In this document: positions 44,356 to 53,400 of the stretch, piece by piece
Layout: every line of letters starts with the position of its first letter
Numbering within the stretch: the stretch's first letter is position 1
Assembly (NCBI GenBank): GCA_963676095.1
Contig: OY781040.1
Span: 6,882,001-6,946,000 of the forward strand
Source: G963676095 sp963676095
GTDB taxonomy: Bacteria; Bacteroidota; Bacteroidia; Bacteroidales; Prolixibacteraceae
Direction: 5' to 3'
DNA length: 64,000 nt
Made by a program: the position numbers and the translations under genes
The notes under the pieces: generated by a model
What the model was told of the DNA's origin: nothing
Database searches by the model: none
Seen by the model: only the letters and a program-made list of their open reading frames with translations

Positions 44356-45363
44356 ATGAACAGCGAAATTCTTATATACCAAAACAAAGAAGGCGACATA
44401 AAAATTGATGTCCGGCTCGAAGAAGAAACCGTTTGGCTGACACAAGCACAAATGGGACAACTGTTCGGAAAAGACAAACGTACTATTTCCGAACATATCA
44501 GGAATATCTTTAAAGAAGGTGAATTAGACGAAAATATGGTTGTCCGGAATTTCCGGACAACCACTCCACACGGTGCTATTCCCGGCAAAACACAGGAACG
44601 TGAAGTAAAAGGCTACAATCTTGATGTCATTATCTCTGTTGGTTATCGGGTAAAATCACAACAAGGCACACAGTTCCGGATTTGGGCAACACAACGCCTT
44701 AAAGAATACATCGTAAAAGGCTTTGCCCTGAACGACGAACGTTTCAAAACAGGCAACTCAATGAATTATTTCAACGAATTGCAGGAACGTATCAGGGAAA
44801 TCCGCATCTCAGAACGCTTCTTCTACCAAAAGATTAAAGACATTTACGCCACCAGTATAGACTATGACCCCCAAGACGAAAAAACCATCTTGTTTTTTAA
44901 GGTCGTTCAAAACAAACTGCTTTGGGCAATCAGCCAACAAACAGCCGCTGAGCTGGTTTACAGGCGGGTTGACGCTTCCCTGCCTTTGTTGGGTATGCAA
45001 TCGTATGATAAAAAAAGTCTTGCAAAAGTCAACAAGCAGGATGTCGGCATTGCCAAAAACTATTTGCAGGAAGACGAAATAAAATTGCTTGGGTTACTGG
45101 TAGAACAATACCTGGCATTTGCCGAAACAATGGCACAACAGCAAACCCCAATGTATATGAAAGACTGGATTGAACGTTTGGATATAATCCTGAAAATGAA
45201 TGGCAGGGAACTACTTAACCACGCAGGGAAAATCAGTCATCAAATGGCATTGGAAAAATCAGGAGAAGAATACGAAAAATATAAAACAGAACAGGAAAAA
45301 TTGGAGAAAGAACAGAGTTTAAAAGAAATTGAGGAAGATATCAAAAAACTAAAAGGCAAATAA
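44356..45363 (+). CDS. RhuM family protein
   Basis: A 335-aa cytoplasmic protein of the RhuM family. The N-terminal HTH-like region (VWLTQAQMGQLFGKDKRTISEHIRNIF) and the core (LDVIISVGYRVKSQQGTQFRIWATQRLKEYI, spacing as in the family) are complete. The C-terminal 60 residues are a charged coiled coil. RhuM proteins were first named as virulence factors in Salmonella but are widespread passengers of type I restriction operons. No activity is established. Its stop overlaps the next start (TAATG). Confidence 0.9.
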   Translation: MNSEILIYQNKEGDIKIDVRLEEETVWLTQAQMGQLFGKDKRTISEHIRNIFKEGELDENMVVRNFRTTTPHGAIPGKTQEREVKGYNLDVIISVGYRVKSQQGTQFRIWATQRLKEYIVKGFALNDERFKTGNSMNYFNELQERIREIRISERFFYQKIKDIYATSIDYDPQDEKTILFFKVVQNKLLWAISQQTAAELVYRRVDASLPLLGMQSYDKKSLAKVNKQDVGIAKNYLQEDEIKLLGLLVEQYLAFAETMAQQQTPMYMKDWIERLDIILKMNGRELLNHAGKISHQMALEKSGEEYEKYKTEQEKLEKEQSLKEIEEDIKKLKGK

Positions 45364-45668
45364 TGGATAAGGATTTACACGACCTGGCAAAATCTATTGT
45401 TGCCCTGCAAAAAGAGGCTGTAAAACAGACTTTATCGGTTTACAAACCGGAAGTTGAAAGAATTATAAATTCCAACAGCAGGGACAAAAATGCAATCGAG
45501 CATACTTTGGATGCGCTTTGTGAGGTAGCTTTTGACAATGAAGTGTTACTTTTATTCAAAAAACTTTGTCGTTATTATTACAATATTGACCCGGTGGCTA
45601 CTGCACAACAAATACAGTTTTACAGAGAAATGTGGGACAACGAAGAAGAAAACAACAACGATGAATAA
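45363..45668 (+). CDS. Small helical protein between rhuM-like gene and hsdR
   Basis: A 101-aa acidic protein, all helical by composition (DLHDLAKSIVALQKEAVKQT). Its start overlaps the RhuM stop by one base and its end overlaps the hsdR start by 8 bases (ATGAATAA), so it is coupled on both sides. Similar short proteins occur at this place in other Bacteroidota type I operons. No function is known to me; an adaptor or regulator of HsdR is possible. Confidence 0.8.
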   Translation: MDKDLHDLAKSIVALQKEAVKQTLSVYKPEVERIINSNSRDKNAIEHTLDALCEVAFDNEVLLLFKKLCRYYYNIDPVATAQQIQFYREMWDNEEENNNDE

Positions 45669-48600
45669 ATTTACCGAAGAAAAATTAGAAAAGGCATTTG
45701 CCGAATTGCTGGGGCAGGAAGGATTTTCCCATCACTTAGGCATTACAATTTCCCGCAAGCCTGACGAAGTATTAATAGAAGAAGATTTAAGAAACTTTCT
45801 TTTAACGCAATACGCAAGTCAGGGAATTACGGTAAACGAAGTCAAATCTATTATTCTTCAACTAAAATCGTTACCCGCTTCCGACCTTTACGAAAGCAAC
45901 AAAACCTTTCTGAAAATGCTTTCAGACGGTTTTATTCTGAAACGGGAAGACCGCAAACAAAAAGACATTTACATTCAGCTTATCAGTTACGCAGGGCTGA
46001 ATAAACACCGCCAGCCCGGGGCGGATCAATTAATTTCGATAGCAGCCGACCCCGGAGCACAATATCCGCCCGATACCAACAGATACAAGTTTGTCAATCA
46101 ACTGGAAATTACCGGGACGGAAAAACGCATACCGGACGGAATCGTTTACATCAATGGATTGCCGTTGGTCGTGTTTGAGTTTAAAAGTGCCATTCGTGAG
46201 GAAGCCACCATTTACGATGCCTTCAAACAATTAACGGTTCGTTACCGCAGGGATATTCCCGAACTGTTTAAATACAATGCTTTTTGCGTGATCAGCGATG
46301 GCGTAAACAACAAAGCAGGGTCGTTTTTTGCCCCTTACGATTTTTTCTATGCCTGGCGCAGAGTGGCAGGACTTGCTAAGGAAGTAGATGGCATCGACAG
46401 TATGTTCACACTCGTTCAGGGGATGTTTAATAAAAACCGCCTGCGTGATATTATCCGCAACTTTATTTACATACCCGATACCAGCAAGAAAGAAGAAAAG
46501 ATTGTTTGTCGGTATCCGCAATATTACGCTGCACGGACTTTATTTGATACGATCAAGAAAGCCCAAAAACCTGAAGGAGACGGTAAAGGCGGAACATATT
46601 TTGGGGCAACAGGTTCAGGTAAAAGCTACACAATGCTTTATCTTACCCGTTTGCTAATGAAAAGCGAATACTTTGAAAGCCCAACCATTGTTTTAATTAC
46701 CGACCGCACTGATTTAGACGACCAGCTTGCAGCACAATTCATCAATGCCAAAGGATTTATCGGAGATAATGCCGTGGAAAGCGTGGAAAGCCGGGTCGAC
46801 CTGAGAACCAAACTTCAAGGAAGACAAAGCGGAGGCGTTTTCTTAACCACCATTCACAAGTTTACCGAAGATACTGAACTGCTTACAGAACGGACCAATG
46901 TGATTTGTATATCGGACGAAGCACACCGCAGTCAGGTAAACCTCGACCAAAAAATAAGAGTTACCGAAGAAGGCGTAAAAAAGACTTTTGGCTTTGCTAA
47001 ATATCTTCACGATTCTTTACCCAACGCCACTTACGTTGGTTTCACAGGAACGCCTATTGATGCAACACTTGACGTATTTGGGAAAGTGGTGGATGCCTAC
47101 ACAATGACCGAATCGGTAAAAGATGAAATCACCGTTCGTATTGTTTATGAAGGCAGGGCAGCAAAAGTGGCTTTGAAAAATGGTGAATTAGAAAAGATTG
47201 AAAAATACTACGAAGAAGCTGCCGAACTGGGTGCTAACGAATATCAGATTGACAAGAGCAAACAGGAAACGGCAAATATGTATGCCATTCTTGGCGATCC
47301 CGACCGTCTGCAAGCTGTTGCCGAAGATTTTGTAACCCACTACGAAAACCGAATTTCAGAAGGTGCAACAGTAAAAGGAAAAGCAATGTTCGTGAGTAGC
47401 AGCCGTGAAATTGCTTATGAACTCTATAAAAATATCATTGAGCTTCGCCCCGAATGGAACGAAATCAAAGAAGCCGAGAAAGGAGCAGAACTTACCGACA
47501 AGGACAAGCGGGAATTGAAACCGATTGAACGCATTAAACTGGTCATGACCAGAGGAAAAGACGACCCGAAAGAACTTTGGGATATGTTGGGTACTTCTGA
47601 TGACCGTAAAGAACTTGACCGCCAATTCAAAAATCCAAAATCGAATTTCAAAATTGCCATTGTAGTTGATATGTGGTTAACTGGTTTTGATGTTCCATTT
47701 TTGGATAGCATCTACATCGACAAACCAATTCAGCAACACAATTTAATTCAAACCATTTCAAGGGTTAACCGCAAATTTGAAGGTAAGAACAAAGGTTTGG
47801 CAGTCGATTATATCGGCATCAAAAAACAAATGAATCTGGCTCTTGCCAGATACAACAAAGGCGACAAGGATAATTTTGAAGAAATTGAACAGTCATTGGT
47901 TGTTGTTCGTGACCATTTAGATTTGTTGGCAAAACTGATGCACAAGTTCAACAGTACAAAGTATTTCAAAGGTAGTGCCATTGAGCAATTGCATACGCTA
48001 AACCTTGCTGCTGAATTTGTGCAACAAACCAAAGAACTGGAAACCCGGTTTATGGGTTTGGTTCAACGGCTGAAAGCCGCTTATGATATTTGTGCCGGTA
48101 GTGAAAAACTGACGCAAACAAATAGAGATTACACGCACTTTTATTTGGCCGTTCGTTCTATTGTTTTCAAACTGACCAAAGGCAACGCACCCGACACGGC
48201 ACAAATGAACGCTAAGGTTAGAGAGATGATAAAAGATGCCTTGCAGAGTGATGGAGTTGAAGAAATCTTCAAACTTGGTGATGAAATAGAAACGGAACAG
48301 GACATTTTTGATGAAGATTACCTGGCTAAGATTGATAAAATAAAATTGCCGAATACAAAAATTAAATTACTACAGCAGTTACTTGCAAAAGCAATCGGTG
48401 AAATAAGAAAAGTAAACCGGGTAAAAGGAATCGACTTTTCGAGAAAAATGCAAGCCATTGTCGACCGCTACAACAATCGAGATGCAAATGACATTCTGAG
48501 AAGTGAAGTTTATGAAGAAATGGCAGAAGCCTTGACAATCCTGATTTGGGATGTTCAAAAGGAATTTAAAGCCGGAGATGAATTAGGAATTGACTTTGAA

Positions 48601-48876
48601 GAAAAAGCCTTTTACGACATACTGAAAGAACTTTGTATCAAATATGACTTCACCTATCCGGAAGACAAATTAATTGACTTGTCAAAGGCGGTAAAAATTA
48701 TTGTTGATAACCAAGCCAGATTTCCGGACTGGAATAAACGGGATGACATCAAATCAGCTTTGAAAGTTGATCTGATTTTGATTTTAGACGAGTTTGGCTA
48801 TCCTCCAGTTGAGAGAGACGAAGTGTATGTTGAGATTTTTGAACAGGCCGAAAACTTTAAGAAAAACAGACAATGA
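45661..48876 (+). CDS. hsdR: Type I restriction endonuclease subunit (HsdR)
   Basis: A 1071-aa motor and nuclease subunit. The N-terminal nuclease core has IPDGIVYINGLPLVVFEFKS (about residues 155-178), the Asp and ExK motif. The helicase has Walker A GATGSGKSYTM (about 314), the DEAH box ISDEAHRS (about 418) and motif III GFTGTPI. The C-terminus is the helical HsdM-contact region. The frame extends 43 codons upstream over the 101-aa gene, but ATG 45661 gives the usual MNKFTEEKLEKAF start. It is intact and cleaves unmodified DNA after ATP-driven translocation. Confidence 0.96.
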   Translation: MNKFTEEKLEKAFAELLGQEGFSHHLGITISRKPDEVLIEEDLRNFLLTQYASQGITVNEVKSIILQLKSLPASDLYESNKTFLKMLSDGFILKREDRKQKDIYIQLISYAGLNKHRQPGADQLISIAADPGAQYPPDTNRYKFVNQLEITGTEKRIPDGIVYINGLPLVVFEFKSAIREEATIYDAFKQLTVRYRRDIPELFKYNAFCVISDGVNNKAGSFFAPYDFFYAWRRVAGLAKEVDGIDSMFTLVQGMFNKNRLRDIIRNFIYIPDTSKKEEKIVCRYPQYYAARTLFDTIKKAQKPEGDGKGGTYFGATGSGKSYTMLYLTRLLMKSEYFESPTIVLITDRTDLDDQLAAQFINAKGFIGDNAVESVESRVDLRTKLQGRQSGGVFLTTIHKFTEDTELLTERTNVICISDEAHRSQVNLDQKIRVTEEGVKKTFGFAKYLHDSLPNATYVGFTGTPIDATLDVFGKVVDAYTMTESVKDEITVRIVYEGRAAKVALKNGELEKIEKYYEEAAELGANEYQIDKSKQETANMYAILGDPDRLQAVAEDFVTHYENRISEGATVKGKAMFVSSSREIAYELYKNIIELRPEWNEIKEAEKGAELTDKDKRELKPIERIKLVMTRGKDDPKELWDMLGTSDDRKELDRQFKNPKSNFKIAIVVDMWLTGFDVPFLDSIYIDKPIQQHNLIQTISRVNRKFEGKNKGLAVDYIGIKKQMNLALARYNKGDKDNFEEIEQSLVVVRDHLDLLAKLMHKFNSTKYFKGSAIEQLHTLNLAAEFVQQTKELETRFMGLVQRLKAAYDICAGSEKLTQTNRDYTHFYLAVRSIVFKLTKGNAPDTAQMNAKVREMIKDALQSDGVEEIFKLGDEIETEQDIFDEDYLAKIDKIKLPNTKIKLLQQLLAKAIGEIRKVNRVKGIDFSRKMQAIVDRYNNRDANDILRSEVYEEMAEALTILIWDVQKEFKAGDELGIDFEEKAFYDILKELCIKYDFTYPEDKLIDLSKAVKIIVDNQARFPDWNKRDDIKSALKVDLILILDEFGYPPVERDEVYVEIFEQAENFKKNRQ

Positions 48877-49005
48877 ATCCACTCAATAGTCACTCAATTG
48901 TAAATGCCTCGATCAACAAATTAAAACTGGTTCCGGATGGGTTTTAAAAAGGTATATTCGAAATGAAGGGCGTTTCGTACGATAATTTTGAATCAAAATC
49001 ATGAT

Positions 49006-49797
49006 ATGAACATGCAACCTGAAAATAAAACAACGGGCAATCGCTCCGGATACAACTATTTAATGATCCTAACATTTCTATTAATCGTAGGTGAATTAAT
49101 TTTTAGATATCTGGCAGAATCTGAAATCGAAGAAACTATCGTCAAAGTTCTCATTATTGGATTGCCTTTAGTATTTGTTTACCTAGGTTATAACTGGGCG
49201 AAATGGGCTGCCTCAATTATTTTGGTTTTAAATGGTATTTTGTCAATCGGAGGTATGTTCGAGCTTGGTTCTCCACTTCTTGGGATAGTTGGACTTTTTA
49301 ATATACTTTTTGCAGTTACCTTGCACATTTCTAAAAAGATTAATTTACTTTTCTCAAGTACAGAGGAAATTAACACAATTGACACAGATTTGCCAGCAAA
49401 TGTAACTACCGAAAATTTTGATTATCCTTATCTAATAACCAGAATTCAGGCATCAATGATAGATGGGATATTACTTGCCTGCTTTTTAGGCATTTTACTT
49501 GTTCTAACTTCGAATTTAGAAAACAGATTGATACCTGCAATTATCTTTTGTGTAGTTGCTATTTTTTACGAACCGGTTTTTTTATCGATTTATTCAGCAA
49601 CTATAGGACATAAAATAATGAGAATAAAAGTTATCAACCTAAAACACAAGGATAAAAAATTAAATCTGTTACAAGGATCTATCCGGATATTTACAAAATA
49701 CTTCCTTGGATGGTTGTCTTTTATAACAATAAATTTCAACCCGGGGCATAGAGCAATTCATGATTATTTTAGTTCAAGCATTGTAATAAAAAATTAA
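49006..49797 (+). CDS. RDD family integral membrane protein
   Basis: A 263-aa membrane protein. The first 115 residues carry three or four hydrophobic segments. After a soluble loop (about 120-140), the RDD domain shows TRIQASMIDGILL, the family's R-x3-D pattern, and GHKIMRIKVI, with three segments. The frame begins at a TTG (48988), but ATG 49006 or 49012 are better starts. The role is unknown; RDD proteins are proposed transport or stress proteins. It closes the plus-strand island. Confidence 0.82.
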   Translation: MNMQPENKTTGNRSGYNYLMILTFLLIVGELIFRYLAESEIEETIVKVLIIGLPLVFVYLGYNWAKWAASIILVLNGILSIGGMFELGSPLLGIVGLFNILFAVTLHISKKINLLFSSTEEINTIDTDLPANVTTENFDYPYLITRIQASMIDGILLACFLGILLVLTSNLENRLIPAIIFCVVAIFYEPVFLSIYSATIGHKIMRIKVINLKHKDKKLNLLQGSIRIFTKYFLGWLSFITINFNPGHRAIHDYFSSSIVIKN

Positions 49798-49821
49798 AAA
49801 CCGTTAGCACCTATTTTGGAA

Positions 49822-49995
49822 ATGCGAATGACAGACAGACTGAATATATTAGTAGTTTGTGGCAGAAATAAAAAGCGAAGCAGGACTGCTGAATTTATTT
49901 TTAAGAACGATCCACGATTTAATATCCGTTCTGCAGGGCTCAGTCCGAAAAGTGACAGAAAAATATCCGAGCAACTTAAAAAACTTAAATCATAA
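49822..49995 (+). pseudogene. N-terminal fragment of a low-molecular-weight protein tyrosine phosphatase-like gene
   Basis: A 57-codon frame reads MRMTDRLNILVVCGRNKKRS, then TAEFIFKN and RSAGLSP. This resembles the P-loop start of LMW-PTP-like proteins (VC-x5-RSP-TAE), but the CxxxxxR(S) loop here is CGRNKKRSR, with an altered spacing, and the protein ends after about half the usual length. Confidence 0.5.
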
Positions 49996-49999
49996 AATT

Positions 50000-50401
50000 A
50001 TGAATTTCAGAGCTTCATTCTGCGATCCCTTCAAACCTGATATTATCGAATTGGGAACAATCGGGAAAAATAAAATCATAGAAACGTTTGACGAAATTCC
50101 ATGGACAGAATACTTGAAGAAAATGGGAACTGCAAATGATAAGGAAATTTACTATTCGCCTTCACTTGAGGTAGAAAACATGCATAACAAAAATGGAATT
50201 GTTGTTTCAGCAATAGATGCAACGGAGTGGTACATCTTTTATAAAAGACCTAAAATGATAAAGAGGTTTTTCGGCCTTTTTGAGACGATGAGCAATAATT
50301 ACACAACGGAGGTCCATGGTCAAACAGGAAAAGATGTTCGCGAATGCCTGATCGCACTCATTGATAATAACTTGAACTTCTTAGAAGAAAAAATAAAGTA
50401 A
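50000..50401 (+). CDS. Hypothetical protein, 133 aa
   Basis: The ATG at 50000 follows the phosphatase fragment by four bases. The product is soluble, with a mixed alpha/beta look (IVVSAIDATEWYIFYKRPK) and a helical end. The frame continues upstream to 49859, but that part overlaps the previous gene. I do not recognise the family. Confidence 0.5.
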   Translation: MNFRASFCDPFKPDIIELGTIGKNKIIETFDEIPWTEYLKKMGTANDKEIYYSPSLEVENMHNKNGIVVSAIDATEWYIFYKRPKMIKRFFGLFETMSNNYTTEVHGQTGKDVRECLIALIDNNLNFLEEKIK

Positions 50402-50470
50402 AAGGCAGAATTGAATAGCCCTAAAAGTATCGAAATTAGCGAAATACCAGCACGATAATCAGGCTCATCT

Positions 50471-53400
50471 CTATTCTTTTATCAATTTAAAATTGAACAG
50501 ATATATACCTGTTATAGATCGAATATGGATAATATAGATGCCTCTGGATAAGTGGTTTGTCGAAATATAAGTTTCGCTTGAGTTTAATTTTCTTGAAATA
50601 CATAACTTTCCACTCATATCGTACAGATTAAAGATAACAGTTCCTTCTACTCCTTTAACATAAAATCCATCTGAAGAAGGATTTGGATAGATAAGCACCT
50701 TCCCATTCGATGTCTGATCTCCTGTTTCCTGAGTTACAACTACAGACTGAGAAACAGTGCCATCTGCAGAAATAGTGATTGTGGTGGTTCTTTCTGTTGA
50801 ATTAGGATTTGCTCCAGCAATAACCGTTAAAGTGCCATCCCCTGTTCCTGATTGCGGAATGACTGAAAGCCAGTCCTGATCGGGAACAACGCTCCATGAT
50901 GTATTGGAAGTTATAGAAACGGTTACGGTGCTTCCTTCTTCCTTTGATACAGAAACAGAGGAAGGTGACACTGACAAAACAGGATCTCCTGCTTCCTGAA
51001 TGACAGTGATCGACTGATAATCAACACCATCTGCTGAAACAATAACGGAGGAAGTCCTTGCTGTTATATTCGGGTTGGCAGTTGCTGTAAAGGTTAAAGT
51101 GCCATCCCCTGTCCCTGATTGCGGAATGACTGAAAGCCAGTCCTGATCGGGAACAACGCTCCATGATGTATTGGAAGTTATAGAAACGGTTACGGTGCTT
51201 CCTTCTTCCTTTGATACAGAAACAGAGGAAGGTGACACTGACAAAACAGGATCTCCTGCTTCCTGAATGACAGTGATCAACTGAGAATCAACACCATCTG
51301 CTGAAACAATAACGAAGGAAGTCCTTGCTGTTATATTCGGGTTGGCAATGGCTGTAAAGGTTAAAGTGCCATCCCCTATCCCTGATTGAGGGCTAACCCT
51401 AATCCAATCCTGGTCAGGAGTCACGCTCCAGGATGCATTGGAAGTTATGAAAACGGTTGCGGTGCTTCCTTCCTCATTCGATACAGAGATCGAATCATCT
51501 GACAATAAAATAAATTTGTCTTTCTCATACAAGGTAACATCGGGAACAGTTTCCTTTACTTCCTCATTTCCTGCACTATCAACTGCTTCAACATAAAAAG
51601 AATATTCCACCTCCTTTTCAAAACTAAAATCAACTGAAGTCGCAGAGGTCTTAGTTAAAAGAGACGAATAGTCATTATCTCCCTTCCTTGCATATATATT
51701 ATAATAATAAATTCCGGAACCATCCTCGTTGTCTCTTCCTTCCCAGCTTAAAACTGCTGTATTATCTGAAACAATATCCGGATCGTTCATATAGCTGACC
51801 GGGGCTATAATGTCCTTTTTGTTTGTCCATGTTGGGGTCACAATCGGATCGTTATAATCAAATACGATAGTCGCGTGGTTACTAAGGATAGCATCATCTA
51901 TTGTACTGTCTTTTAGGTTAATCGAGAACATAAGGCTGCCTTCTCCCCGTCCGGTACTATCATTAGGAGGCAAAAAGCCTGAAACAGCATCTTCCGGAGC
52001 TTCCATTGTTTCCGGGTCAACACATCTGAATTTCCAATTGGCTACTCCACTTGCTTTATTCAAATTTAATGTAACATAAGTAATCAAATCCTTATCCGGA
52101 CGCATATCGATAGTCCACTTATTTTCCTGAGCATTTAACGGGGCGCTGTAAATATTTTCCCCAATTTTAACGTACCCTGCCCGAAATGATTCAATATCGA
52201 ACAGATTTAAATCCAGCGTATCGGTTACCCATACTTCCTGTGCAGCGGCAGTAGCACTATCCTTGTTCTCAAAATTAATAATATAAGTAAAGTTAGTCTT
52301 GTCTTTATTAAAATATGTACTACCCGATGGAGAACGGTAACCATATTTTTCGTTTGGATCGAGAGAGCTAACTCCATCTAAATTCAAAATACTCGCATTA
52401 TATGGTTTAGTGCATTCCTCCAAAGTTTCATAACAAGAAAGACCGGCTGATATTAATGAAACTAATTCTGCAGCAAGAATAAAAGGGTCTGAAACTCCTA
52501 ATATTAATCCTAAGCCAATGGCTGTCCCCCCTGCCAACTTTAATAAACTAGCCATTAATTCTTCTTGTCCAGTTAAATATTCATATTGAGTATTAAATTG
52601 ATCAAGAATAGTCTCCGATGCAGTTTTAAATAATGAGGATGATTCTGATAGTCCGCTTAGCGCTAAAACCGATGAAATAATACAGCTAATAGATTTTGCA
52701 GTACAATTACTATTGTCATTTGAACTATTATTATTACTTATTTCCTGATTAATAGCATCTAATGTTTCACTTTTAGATGAATTTTCTTTCCATGCAACAA
52801 CAGAAATATTTCCTTTAGATTTTATTGTTAATTCAATATCTGATGTTCCATAAGAGGGGATTGTTGGTGCTATATATATTCCTTTCTTGCATTCCCGATT
52901 GTCATGTCCAATTACATTTTCGGTCTTAATTAAATCCAACGCATTAATGTCAACACTTAAAGTTTCACAATTTTTCTGAGTTTCTTCATTCACATAACTA
53001 TTACTTGTCGCTGAGAAATCAGAATCATCGCTGTCAATAGCAACAACAATTATTGGATTTTCAATGACTGTATTTCCAGTATTAATTAGTCTTACAGTGA
53101 CCGTTGTTGCCCTCCCTTTTATAAATTTATCAGCCCCTAATATTTCTATCTCGAGTTTCCCTTCCTTCTTTTCTTCAACCGTTAGCCCATTTTCAATTAC
53201 AACAGTCGTATCCGGACATACTACCAGAATATTCCATGAACCAAGGGCAACTCCCTCAAAATTAAAATGCACCGCACACTCAGTATCTGAAGTATAAATG
53301 GTATCTGCCCTTAAAGTATCCTGACCTGCCCGATATAAATAGACCTTCGTACTTTCGTCAAAACCAGTTCCTTCAAAAGTAATGGTAGCAGAACCACTGT

